From Heloderma charlesbogerti (taxonomy: Eukaryota > Chordata > Lepidosauria > Squamata > Helodermatidae), in NCBI GenBank assembly GCA_026122225.1, contig JANEZZ010001676.1, positions 248,001-312,000 of the forward strand: DNA of 64,000 nucleotides, read 5' to 3'. The notes beneath the pieces were generated by a model. The model was not told where the DNA came from and did not search any database. It saw nothing but the letters and a program-made list of their open reading frames with translations. The stretch's first letter is position 1, and each line of letters opens with the position of its first letter. Positions 11,011 through 21,329 of this stretch are shown in pieces. The translations under genes and the position numbers were made by a program.

Positions 11011-11514
11011 CTTCTCTATTTTAACCACTCAGATTGTCAGTGTAACAGGGTAGTCAAAGGGTGATACGGGATTACTAGTGTCCTTGGGTATGTACTCTGA
11101 GATAGTAGCATGTCCCATTGCAATCAAAGGACACCCTTTTTGACACGGATGATTCTACAAAATGCTCCTCCCTAGCAATGATATTTCAGAGCAGAGAGAG
11201 CGGAACAGAACTTGATTATTCTGGATGCAGCTGAGCCAGTTCAGAGCAGGCTGATGCTGCCACTGCCCCTTTCTGCTGCTGACTGTAGCTGGCTGTTTCA
11301 CCATTGCCAGCCATCTGTTTGCCCACCCTGAGTCACTGTGCCAGCCAGCCAGCTGGAAAAGGAAGAGGGGAAACCAATTGTTGGTGATAAAATTACAGAG
11401 CACCAGGGGTATTGCTCGTGTCAACACACTTTAGTTCTCCAGAATGGCTAATTAATAATAATTAGCTCTGATATAGCCTTTTGCAAGTAAAGCAATTAAC
11501 ACTATTTTTTTTTC
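11011..11514. other. Intergenic, nothing recognised
   Basis: No gene. A 90-codon minus frame at 11155-11427 has no recognisable domain. Confidence 0.4.
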
Positions 11515-11650
11515 CTGATCTCAATATTGCAGCTGGGAGGGCTAAGGCAGAGAGAGGGTGACTTGCCAAAAGACTACCCTAGTGAGTTTGTGGCAGATGT
11601 GAGATCTGAACTAGTGTTTTCCTGGTTTGTACATCAGTCTCTTGCCGGTT
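11515..11650 (-). mobile_element. MIR-type SINE, antisense
   Basis: Contains antisense CORE-SINE words (GGCAGAGAGAGGGTGACTTG) and a box-B-like stretch (GAGATCTGAACTAG). Diverged. Confidence 0.65.
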
Positions 11651-12225
11651 GCCTATCCTAACTCTGTTCAAGGCTACCATGGGAGACTGATCTGAAGCAG
11701 TGGTACTTACTGGAAGGGCATGGTCATGTCATGTCAGGCTATGTGGGATCACAATAGGCAAGGCCTGTCAGCACCTTGGACAGATCACTGAGGTAGGTGC
11801 TGGCTGGAACTCGGCCAAGAAGAGTTGTCACAGCAACATGCAGAGGCTTTCTGAAGGCTGGCTGGTCTGGACCTGATGTTAACCCAGCTCCCCATGAGGA
11901 ACTGTTTGTGTTTCTTAAAATGCCATTGCCTGATTCTGCAACTGCCAGCGTCTATGACATGGCGGTCATGAGGACTTCATCGCTGGCAGTGGGAGGAGGA
12001 GGGTTACCCTCCTAGTCTGAAGAGTCTGGTAAAACTACATCCCCTGGCCAGGACAGTCCTGGAGTAGCAAATAATGGATCACAAGATGATGCCTCCCCCA
12101 CCCCGAGTCTTTCTCTGAGCCAGAGAGGGAATTGAGGCCACTCAGCATGACATTACCCTGAGCTCCAAAGTTCACTGCTATTACAGGGCCAAAAAAAGGT
12201 CCCTTGTGACTATGGTGGGCAAGAG

Positions 12226-12400
12226 ATCATAGAATCATAGAATAGTAGGGTTGGAAGGGGCCTACAAGGCCATCTGGTCCAACCCCCTGTCAACAAGAAG
12301 CATTGGCCACTGGCCACAGGTGCCAGACCAGCTACTCCACTAGGTGCAGATTCTGAAAAGAGGCTTCATGGTTCTTACGGGCAACAGAATCATGTGCTTT
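12226..12400 (-). mobile_element. CR1 LINE 3' end
   Basis: Reads as the reverse complement of the CR1 terminus: ATCATAGAATCATAGAATAG, GGGTTGGAAGGGGCCTA, CATCTGGTCCAACCCC. Confidence 0.88.
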
Positions 12401-12837
12401 GGACTCAAGTCAGCCTGCTCAGAGGACCCAGCATATTTCTCCAGGCTTCCCATCAACAAACAAGTTTCTAACATCTCAGCAGTCTGTTGAGTCAGCCTGT
12501 GCAAAATGTTGAAGATTTCCCCCCCTCCCCAATGATCATGAGACGAACTGTTGGCTCCCAGGAGACAAGCAGCGCAGGAGTCTTGGAGTCGGCTCGGTGT
12601 GTGTGTTTTTGCCAGCCTGCCACAGTTCTGTCTTCTTGATTTTCCACCAGCTGGATCATCATCATCAGTCAGTCAGTCCGCTACATGGATTTAGCACAAA
12701 TATGCAACAGGAGCGTCAGCTTGCGTGGCAGCTATTTTTAAAGCTGCTGGTCACAAATGAGGCTCAAGCACCAGAAAGCTGTGCCGCCCACCTAGCAGCA
12801 TTCTCCAGCTTCTTTTCTGCCTGGGTTCGAAGCGCCC

Positions 12838-13150
12838 GGGCTGGTGTCAAGGGTCGGGTGCTTGCCATGGGCCCACCCACCAGCAGGGAGCTGCCTGACA
12901 AGAGTCCCTCCTCTCACCATTGCAACCTGCTTGTTCACCTGCCTCTGCTCCAGACAATGGTGGTGGTGAAAAGGGGGAGCCGTAGATGCCATGGCCCGCT
13001 TGCTCCCTGGCTCTCTGCCTGTCAAGCCGGAAAGGAGGAGGAATGATGAGAAAGACGAGCAAAGCAAGAGCAGCTGATGACCATGGCAGCAAATAGGTAC
13101 ACCCAGTGAGGGAGAGGGCCCATTGAGGGTGTCCCTCAAAACCCTGGTGC
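12838..13150 (+). repeat. GC-rich dispersed repeat, family B, copy 2
   Basis: Same order of landmarks as 3040-3380 (CCATTGCAACCTGCTTG, CTCTCTGCCTGTCAAGC, GGGAGAGGGCCCATT). Moderately diverged. Confidence 0.7.
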
Positions 13151-13159
13151 TTTCACTGA

Positions 13160-14134
13160 GTAGGGGGATGTAGAGCAGAGAAGGGTCTAAGAAAGGCCAT
13201 CTAGGCCAAATGTCTGCTATGAGCTGAGCCTAGCCACTCACTGGCCCCTGCTTGGACAGGACTGGTGGGCACTTTGGATGGCACCTCGTTTTCGAGGTGC
13301 CAAGGACCAGCCATGCACACCTAGTAATCAAGCCGTCCAGGGCACATCCTGAGCTGACCAATCCAGAGCCCTGGTGAGGGAAAACTCCATGCCCAGAATT
13401 GCCATTATCAGTAGACACATTAGCACCCATTAAACTTAGAAGCCAGTTTTGCATACTATCGGAGCCTTCCCCTTATTACCCATGGAAGGGAAAAAGGTGA
13501 TCCCTCTCATGTCAAGAGTACCCTTCTCTTCTTTGATCTGGGGAAAACCCCTCCAACAGGTAAACAACCCTGTAAGAGAAACCTACAAGTAGAACCTAGC
13601 ATTCAGTCTGTGTGTGAACATACAAGGGACATGTGGGTGAGGACAGATGGCAACAAGAGCATTCTCCGAGACCCTGGGAAGCGCCCTGTGCACCTTTGTC
13701 CAGTGCAGCTACCTTGGGCAGAGAAATGTCTTGGGTTCTCAGATGAAGACTTGTAATGGGGCAGGGGAAGTAGGGTAGATGATTATGGGCCAGGTCCTCA
13801 TTTCCATGTTTTCCCCCTTCCTGTGGGGCATCAGAAGCTGGTACCAGTGGTACAGTTAGATAATTTTAAACTCCTGGACATAATGGGTTTAATCTTAGGG
13901 AGTGGGTGAAGGGAGCTCTTTCGATGGGAACGTGTATGACTTCCCTTCCTTTGAAATGTAGTAGGCTAGCCCTGCTGCATTTGGGGGTGGGTGGGTTCCT
14001 CCTATTCATTGGGGGGGTGTCCTCCTACTCATTTTGCTGAGTGGGGCCTTGGCCTTCCACCCCAAAGCCCTGTCTGGATGCTGCTGTTACAGCAAGGGCC
14101 AGGAACATTGTCTGTTACCCAAATTACCTAACTG
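13160..14134. other. Intergenic, no gene or repeat recognised
   Basis: About 1 kb of mixed sequence without long frames or recognisable repeat ends. Confidence 0.4.
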
Positions 14135-14147
14135 TACCATTGCTTCA

Positions 14148-14485
14148 GGGGCCGCAGTGGCTTAGTGGTTAAGACGCTGAACTGCAGACTGGAAGGTCGG
14201 CAGGTCAGCAGTTCGAGACCCGAGTGCTGCGTGACGGAGTGAGCTCCCGTCTTCAGTCCCAGCTCCTGCCAACCTAGCAGTTCGAAAGCAAGAAATTGCA
14301 AGTAGATAAATAGGTACCACCTCGGCAGGAAAGGTAACAACGTTCCGTGCACCTCGGTGTTCAGTCATGCCGGCCACATGACCACAGAAGCGTCTTTGGA
14401 CAGCGCTGGCTCTTCGGCTTAGAAACGGGGATGAGCACCGCACCCTAGAGTCGGACACGACTGGTTGGGGACACCTTTACCTTTT
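14148..14485 (+). mobile_element. Sauria-type SINE with perfect 13-bp TSD
   Basis: The tRNA-related head has box A (GTGGCTTAGTGG) and box B (GTTCGAGACCC). The body contains GGAAAGGTAACAACGTTCCG, and the 3' end AGAGTCGGACACGACTGG plus ACCTTT units copies the BovB tail. The target duplication TACCATTGCTTCA is perfect at 14135-14147 and 14486-14498. Sauria SINEs are mobilised by BovB machinery, which is represented in this window. Confidence 0.95.
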
Positions 14486-14498
14486 TACCATTGCTTCA

Positions 14499-14593
14499 CA
14501 CCTTGGAGAGCTCCTTTAGAGTTCTGGCTGGTTCTGCATAAACCCAGAGAGGATTAACTGCCCCATTGACATTGGAGCCACCAGCCTCCACTG
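14499..14593. mobile_element. Half of a CAGTGGAGGCTG MITE
   Basis: Matches the right half of the element at 45591-45777: AGTTCTGGCTGGTTCTG, GCCCCATTGACATTGG, CCACCAGCCTCCACTG. Confidence 0.7.
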
Positions 14594-14820
14594 AATATTA
14601 CAAGCCACAGAATCACAGCCTGTGCCCTTCTTCCAATGTCCTTTTGAGATTGCCAGTGGGTGGATTTAGCTCACACACTTTTTGATCAGATGGATGGCTA
14701 TAACTGGGGGAAGGAAGGTCAAACTGGATTGGTGCTTTGGGTTCTTTGTTCAGACTTCCCCCTTGCCACACGGGCAGCTCTTTTGCCTACACGTTGTGCA
14801 AGAGTCACCTTGCAAATCGA

Positions 14821-14960
14821 TTAAGGGCACAATCCTATGCATGTTTAGACAGAGAAAAAGCCTACAACTCCCAGCATGCCCCAGCCAGCATTGCTGGCTG
14901 GGGCATGCTGGGAGTCGTAGGCCTTTTCTCTGTCTAAACATGCATAGGATTGCGCCTTAA
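14821..14960. mobile_element. Near-perfect 140-bp palindromic MITE with TTAA ends
   Basis: Two arms of about 70 bp meet with almost no loop and differ at only about four positions. The outer ends read TTAAGG and CCTTAA, and the inner arms carry CCCAGCATGCCCCAGCCAGC. TTAA is the piggyBac target. Related copies are at 38903-39016 and 56157-56238. Confidence 0.85.
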
Positions 14961-15388
14961 GATTAGAACTGGGCAACTGGCAGAACATAGGAATATACTC
15001 CCCTCCCCTTTAAAGGGATGGCTGTCTGCATTTGGCGTTTTAGAGCTCGCACCCTTTGGGGGGCATATATTTAGGAATAGGATTAGAATAAACTCTGTTA
15101 TTAAAAGATTGACTATTAAAAGATTGACTATTAAAAGATTTCCTTGGCTTTACTGCTACTGTGGGTGATGTGTGACGGAGGAGGAGGAGGGAGTTTCCGG
15201 AAGTTGGCGGAGTACTAAAGGTAATTAACGTTTGCATGGTGCAGTACACGTGGACATAGGTGGCTTCTTGTAGCCCCTTCCTTATCCCTCTCCAGCCTGG
15301 CCTCCATGTCTTCAAGTGGGCTTTCTTAATCTTCTTGTGCTGCTTACATATCCAGGCCAGAGCAGTGAAGAACTGGTCAGAATCTGAC

Positions 15389-15625
15389 CAAGAGCCAGTG
15401 TGGTGTAGCGGTTGGGGTGTTGGACTGGGGAGACTTGGGCTCTAGTCCCTACTTGGCCATGAAGCTCACTGGGAGGCTTTGGGCCAGTCACTGGCTCTCA
15501 GCCTAACCTACCTCACAGGGTTGTTGTGAGGGTAAAATGGAGAGGAGGAGGATCATGTAAGCTGCCTTGGGTTCCTTGCAGAAGGAAAAAAGGTGGGATG
15601 CAAATGTAAAAAATGAATACATCTC
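15389..15625 (+). mobile_element. MIR-type CORE-SINE, near full length
   Basis: The tRNA-like head (GTGTGGTGTAGCGGTTGG, GGGCTCTAGTCCC) is followed by the CORE domain (CACTGGGAGGCTTTGGGCCA, CTACCTCACAGGGTTGTTGT) and a tail ending AAAGGTGGGATGCAAATG. It is the best-preserved copy here. Confidence 0.9.
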
Positions 15626-15955
15626 TGAATTTCTCTCTCCCTGTGTGAAGTCTGGGGTTGCTGGGGGCAGTTATCATCTAAGCCAGACATCTCTCCTGAG
15701 TGCCTCCTGAGGGCTGTTTCTCCTCTTCTTCAGGCATTGCCTGTTTTGGAAAAACTTTCTGAGGTGTCAGCACCTGGACCACCATGCTCTCTGCTGCATG
15801 GATAGGCCAAGACCTGGCCACCAATTGGCAGGCCGCTGGTCCTTATTAAGCCTTAGAACAGCTTTTGCAACACAGCTGGAAGGCACCAGGTTGGTGAAGG
15901 CCAGCGACATTGTGCTAAGGTTGCCTTGATGACTAGGGGCCTGACTCTGATAGGG

Positions 15956-16298
15956 CAGGATGCAGAATCCCTTTCAGCCTCAGGGCCACATTCGACTTCA
16001 GAGAAGCCCTCGGGGGCCACGTTTCAATGGTGGGTGGGGCCTGAAGGCTGAAGGGGGAGATACCCCAAACACCACCTTAGTTTAGCTTAAAGTTCTTACC
16101 GCCTGTAACGAAGCCTCAGGAGAGGCATGTCAACCTTTTAGAATGGGGGAGAAACATGCAAAAGCTGGGAAATGAGTGGGGTCAGGGAAAAGGGAAGTGG
16201 CCAGGGGAAGGGGCATGGCCTTCTGGGGAAACCTGGAGGGCCAGATTGGGCCCTCAGAGGGCTGGATTTAGCCCTGGGCTTGAGGTTCTACACCCCTG
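15956..16298 (+). mobile_element. Non-autonomous hAT element, family A (343 bp)
   Basis: Internal landmarks are CTTTCAGCC, GAGAAGCCCTCGGGGGCCAC, TGGTGGGTGGGGCC, TAGCTTAAAG, GGAGAGGCAT and AATGGGGGA. The right end is AGGTTCTACACCCCTG. Flanks TGATAGGG (15948-15955) and TGATATGG (16299-16306) match at 7 of 8 positions, the 8-bp duplication expected of hAT. Confidence 0.85.
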
Positions 16299-16728
16299 TG
16301 ATATGGCCACTCATAGATCCTTCAGAGCAGCGCTGGGAACACAGTTTGCAGCCCAGTCCTTCTTTTTAAAATTAAGATGCCTAGTAGCCATTAATAGACC
16401 CCATCCCCTCCTCCTCTGTGAATTTGTCTCATCCCCCTTTTAAAGCGACCTTGTTGCAGCAAGTTCTACAAATGATGGGTCACGTCAACCAGCCACCACC
16501 ACTCTACTGCCATTTCGTTCTGAGGTGCTGTTTGTCCTCAGGATAGCCACACATGCTCCTAGGCGTAGGTCCTTGCTCCGTGGCCAGTTTTGCCCATGGG
16601 CAGCTGGGCAAAGGATTGGATGGCACCCTGCAGAGTGGGCCGGAGCCAGCTGTATCCTCCGCTCGGCCTAGGCCTCTCTATTCTCCATGGCAGCCTTCCT
16701 CAGGGTTTCTGGAATCTTCTTTGGTCCT

Positions 16729-16838
16729 AACAGCCTTCCCCAACTCCTAGCAGTCCCCGGCAGCATGGCCGATGGTCAGGAATGCTGGGAGCTGCAGTCC
16801 AAAACATCTGGAGGGTGTCACGTTGGGAAGGCTGGGTT
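16729..16838. mobile_element. Palindromic MITE (hAT-like), partial
   Basis: Starts CAGCCTTCCCCAACTCC and ends GTTGGGAAGGCTG, with the right half-core CCAAAACATCTGGAGGG. The left core is deleted. Confidence 0.8.
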
Positions 16839-16984
16839 CTACCCTGTGGCACTGCTCTTAAGCCTCACCTTGGGCTGTCACTGATTCACACTCTCCTTGC
16901 GCCACACGCAGTCTGATGCTCTGAAACAGTCTACAGTCAGCTTTGGCAAGACTCCAAGATTTCTCACAGGTCTACCTGTTTTAG

Positions 16985-17090
16985 TTAAGACTTTGTTTTT
17001 AGTCTGTCTTTTAATATTAGCTGCTTTGAGAGCCATTGTTTTTGGGGGAGGCAAAGACGGGGCATGAATACATAAAATAATAATAATACC
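16985..17090 (+). mobile_element. L2-type LINE 3' tail
   Basis: Reads GCTGCTTTGAGAGCC, GGGGAGGCAAAGACGGGGCA, then an ATAAAATAATAAT tail. Confidence 0.6.
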
Positions 17091-17348
17091 TTCACAATGG
17101 TGAATGCAAGAATATATAAAGTTAGGTCAAACTAAAGGCCTTGACTCAGGTTTCAGCTCCTTGAGATGGGACTCTGGGGAATCCACCACACCATCTCCTC
17201 AGCAACCATTTGGCAGTGAATCCAACCGGCATGCCTCTTGTCCCAAGTGCCACGGGCTGGAGCTGGCTGCTTGACTAGGGCGGAGAAGGGCTCTTCCTAG
17301 TAGGTGATTCCTCCTTGCTCATGTGCCTACTAGCATCACCCTGGAAAG

Positions 17349-17951
17349 TAGGGCTGTGCGTGGGCTCCCCGATCTGACTCAGAAGCCACTTCAGAGCTTC
17401 CGAGGTGGGCCTGATTTGCTTCGGTATGATTCCCCCCCCAACTTGGGCCTACAAAGCCAAAGTGGGATTCGGACATTCGAATACTGCCCCCCTCAACACC
17501 CCCACCTCCCAGCTTCTTACCTGGCTCTTAGGCTGCCAGCCATCTTGTTCCAAGGGGGGGGGAGCTGCCATCGCTGCCAGGGGAGCTGTCACTGGGGGAG
17601 CCACCACCAGCTCCTAGGCCCTCTGGATACATGCCAGCAGCTGTCTGGGGGAGTGGGGGGAGCCATTTTTTCAATGGTGACTCCTTATATTTCCAGAAAT
17701 ACAGGGAGTCACCATTTTAAAAATGGCTCCCCCTCCCCCACTCTGGGACAACAAGTTGACTGCCAGTGCACAGAGCAGGGCAGCAGGGCAGCTGAGCTTC
17801 CAGATCATGCCAAAGTGTACCGAAGCACTTCGGAGTGACCCGATCCGCTTTGTGCTGCTTTATGCCCCCTATGCCTCACCTTGGAGGTGGCCCAAAGTGC
17901 CCCGCCTCGACTCGGAGCTTGGGCTTCATGCCGAATCAGTGCACAGCCCTA
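17349..17951. mobile_element. 603-bp hAT-type element with perfect 8-bp TSD
   Basis: The terminal inverted repeats are TAGGGCTGTGC and GCACAGCCCTA. The flanks are identical: CTGGAAAG at 17341-17348 and 17952-17959. An internal palindrome at about 17663-17738 is built on GGGGGAGCCATTTTT and its complement. No transposase frame is visible. Confidence 0.9.
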
Positions 17952-17985
17952 CTGGAAAGCGCCTGTTGCTTGATGGGGCCTCTGG

Positions 17986-18359
17986 CAGGGGTGTTGCAGC
18001 TCACTCCCACAAGCCAAATCCGGCACACTTGGGGTTCCAATTGGGCCCCCTCAGGTTCTGCAGGTGGCCACACCCTCTTCCCCTGACGCCACCCCTTTCT
18101 CCCAACCATGTAGGGATATCCCACTCTTGCACAGCTTTTTCCTCATTGGTGATTTCCCCTTTTGTGCAGCCCCCCACTCCCCATTCCAAAAAGGTGGAAA
18201 TGCCTCTCCGAAGGCTTAATTACAGACAGTAAGAGCCTTGAGCTAAGTTATGATGGCATGTTTGATATTCTCAGCCCTGCCCAACACTGGAATGCAACTA
18301 CCAAGAGCCTCTCTGAAACAGAATCCAGCCCTCGGGCTGAAAGAGGTTCGACACTCCTG
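17986..18359 (-). mobile_element. Non-autonomous hAT element, family A (374 bp)
   Basis: Starts CAGGGGTGTTGCAGC and ends GAGGTTCGACACTCCTG, with family landmarks in reverse (GGCTGAAAGAGG, ATGCCTCTCCGAAGGC). Flanks GCCTCTGG and GCCTGTGG match at 7 of 8 positions. It lies 34 bp from the preceding hAT element. Confidence 0.88.
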
Positions 18360-18469
18360 GCCTGTGGAGAACCTCCCAACAGCCAGCGCGCGGCTTCTCC
18401 AGAACTGCTCTGCAGCTCTCTCTGCAGCACTCAAGAGCTCTGGACTCTAACATAGCTGCCAATCTTTCT

Positions 18470-18610
18470 CCAGTGTGGGGGCGGGCCACTTGTGGCCCTC
18501 CAGATGTTGTTGGCCTACAACTCCCAACAGCTCCAGCCAGCATAGCCAATGGTGAGGGATTATGGGAGTTGTGGGCCAAAAGATCTGGAGGGCCACAAGT
18601 CGCCCTCTGA
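18470..18610. mobile_element. Palindromic MITE (hAT-like), copy
   Basis: GTTGGCCTACAACTCCC is mirrored by GGGAGTTGTGGGCC. The outer arms are of the GGGCCACTTGTGGCCC subtype, unlike most other copies. Confidence 0.85.
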
Positions 18611-18744
18611 TGCTATAGTGCACAGGTCTTCCACACAGTCGGGACTCCAAATTGGGTTGTGCCAGCGGCACATTCACCATTTTATTTTATTTTTTAAGAA
18701 CTTGTTTTGAAGGAGAAAGGGGTAAAAAAGAGTAAAATCGAAAG

Positions 18745-18746
<2 letters not shown>

Positions 18747-18772
<26 letters not shown>
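18747..18772. repeat. (GT)n microsatellite
   Basis: About twelve GT units. Confidence 0.97.
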
Positions 18773-18776
<4 letters not shown>

Positions 18777-19261
18777 TGTGAGATATAGATGAGAAAGTGG
18801 AAGAAGAGAGACACACACATGGCAAAACATAAAATAAAAATGTCTCCCATTAAAAATGGCCCCCTTCCCTCTGGTCTCTCTTGTATCAGTTTCAAGATCG
18901 TATGCCCATTGGGACAGGGACCTGTCCCCCCTATCTCGCTCTCTTTTGATAAAGTGCCAGATATGTGGCTGGCATAACAGCAAGGTGTTGGAGCTAAAGT
19001 GGGGTCCTGGATATGAAAAAAGTTGATGACTGCTCTAGGGGAATGGTGGCCAAAGGAGAACATGGTTTCTGCTTTCTCTTCTGTTGGCCTTTTAATTTGA
19101 AATATTACAACCCAGTGGGCCTGGCCACATGCCAGCCCCAAGTGGGATTTCTCTTTGAGAGTTTGATTCAGGGCTTGTCAAGGGTTTAGTCCCAGAACCT
19201 GTTTCCAATACCAGATCCCCCACTGCACCAATTCTTAAGGCAAGATGCTGAACTCTAGTCC

Positions 19262-19398
19262 CAGGGTGGGGAACCTATGACCTTCCAGGTAGTGCTGAAC
19301 GACAACTCTCACCATCCTTGACCATCCAACATTTGCCTGGGGATCATGGTAGTTGGACTCCAGTGACATTTGGAGGACCACACGTTCCCCAACCCCTG
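19262..19398. mobile_element. Palindromic MITE (hAT-like), diverged copy
   Basis: Ends CAGGGTGGGGAACC and GTTCCCCAACCCCTG. The inner core is diverged (ACGACAACTCTCACC and ATGGTAGTTGGACTCC). Confidence 0.75.
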
Positions 19399-19882
19399 AT
19401 CTACGTAAATTATGTGCTCCAGTGGGGAAAACCATTACTCTGACCCTAGATGTGCGAGTGGTCAGGGAGAGAAATGCATTCTGCACATGAATAGGGACTC
19501 TCTATACTTTTCTTCTTACACCTTACGTTTCAGAGCCCTGGCATGCCAAACAGACTGATCTCTGGCTTAAATGAACCTCGGTGGGGCTCCGCTCTATAAT
19601 AGATGAAGGATTAACGAAGAGGCCTTAGGAGCCCCTGTATTGTAAGGGCTCCGGTGTTGATGCTTGTGTGAAGTACAGGCGCCAGAATCGACCCCGTTTG
19701 TGGCTATGAGCAGTGCTTTGGTGACATCGTGTGGCCAGAGTCATAAAATGCAGGAGATGCTGGTTAGAGGCAAACTTGACTGTTGCTTTCTCTCCTCAGC
19801 GGGGAAAGGTGCCAGCGAGGGGCAGATGGCAACATCACTAATTCTGATGAAAAATGTCCCTCTCTGGAGATAGAACCTAAAA

Positions 19883-20006
19883 CAGCCTTCCCCAATCTGG
19901 TGCCCCCCAGATGTGTTGGATGGCAACTCCCATCATTCCCAGCTGGCTGAGGATGATGGGAGTTGCAGTCCAACACATCTGGAGGGCACCAGGTTGGGGA
20001 AGGCTG
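19883..20006. mobile_element. Palindromic MITE (hAT-like), best copy, with TSD
   Basis: 124 bp. The left end CAGCCTTCCCCAATCTGG and the right end CCAGGTTGGGGAAGGCTG are near-perfect inverted repeats over most of their length. Flanks ACCTAAAA (19875-19882) and ATCTAAAA (20007-20014) match at 7 of 8 positions, which supports hAT-type transposition. Confidence 0.9.
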
Positions 20007-20584
20007 ATCTAAAATGTTAGAATTCTTCCAGTTCATGATAGTAAATGGTCATTTTGCCAGCCTCCCACCCATCTTGCAAACTATGCCGGAACCTTGCGAC
20101 TGAATCTTGGCTGGAGGTTTCTTAATGCTGGTGTGACATTTCCTGTCTTGCTACCACTTGTTGATGGAGGGGCCCTTTACTGTGTCCCTCCCCACATACT
20201 CTTCCCTTTCAGTCCACCCGCCACAACTGGACACATCACGGCTCGCTCTCTCCCCCCCGAGCATGGCAGCAACAGACTTCCTGTTGTGCTTTTCAAACCT
20301 GACAGGCATGGCACTGAGGCATCGGCCCATCCAGCTATGTCGTGCGCATCAGTGGGTTGCCCAGGGCAAAGGCCCCATTAATCGGAGATGTATCAAAATG
20401 GGGCCCATTCTCTCCCAGACCTCTGAATGTATCTTACAGGCTTTGCACCTTGTAAGATGCCTATGCGTCACAGTCACACAGGATTGCCAGAATCCGCCCC
20501 CTTCCCCAGTGGAATCCATTGACCTGCAGCCAGAACTTCAAATCCACAGGCAACGGGCCGCCTAAGCGTTCTCCTGATACTGCC

Positions 20585-20889
20585 ACACAGGGCCGGCTCC
20601 AGGTTGCGGAGGGCCCTTGGGCAAGAGAGCCTCCATGGGCCCCCTCCCTCAAGGAGTCGACCTTCTCACCCCCGTGGCCACTAATTCCTCTTGCTCCTTC
20701 TCCTCATTGCCACTTGCTTGTTTGACAAGCCTGAAAGCCAGAGAGCAAGCAGGCCACGGCATCCGCTGCTCCCCCCCCCCGCCATTGTCTGGGCTGGAGT
20801 GAGAGGCAGGGGAACAAGCAGGCTGCAATGGTGAAGAAGAGGAGCAGCTCCAGAGGGCTCTTGGCACTGGGCCCTCGGCAGGTGCCCAA
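20585..20889 (-). repeat. GC-rich dispersed repeat, family B, copy 3, interrupted by hAT
   Basis: Reverse-orientation copy of the family at 3.0 and 12.8 kb (AGAGCAAGCAGGCCACGGC, AAGCAGGCTGCAATGG, GAGGGCTCTTGGCACTGGGC). It is cut at 20889 by a hAT element and continues for a few tens of bases after 21281 (CCATGCTGACTTGAAGCCAG). Confidence 0.75.
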
Positions 20890-21272
20890 TAGGGATGTAC
20901 AGTGGTGTAAAATCCATTCCGTCTTTGTCTCACCGACTGTCAGGCGCCTTCCATTCCACTGTCCACCCATCGATGGAATCAGATTTTCTTGTTTCCAAAT
21001 TCACGCAAGTTTGCATTTGGGCAAATGCACAGTTGTGCAAATTTGTGTTTATGAAAATGTGCAAAGTCCCCCCAAATGCACATTTTCATGCTTTAGTTTA
21101 TGGGGGAAATGCACATTTTTGGCCAGGGTTTTTTATTGTGTGTATTTTTCTATGACGAAATTTGCACAGAATTCAGGAAAGTTAGAAAACTGGCCCAGAA
21201 GTCCGTGGAATGTGCATGACAGGAAAAGCCGGTCCGCTGCAGAATCTGTGGGTCAGAATCATGAAATCCCTA
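20890..21272. mobile_element. 383-bp hAT-type element with perfect 8-bp TSD
   Basis: Ends TAGGGATGTAC and AAATCCCTA. Identical flanks GTGCCCAA lie at 20882-20889 and 21273-21280. The AT-rich interior repeats words such as AAATGCACATTTT. A relative lies at 27840-28264. Confidence 0.92.
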
Positions 21273-21329
21273 GTGCCCAACCATGCTGACTTGAAGCCAG
21301 CCCTGCCCCATGCATCCATGCGAAGACAA

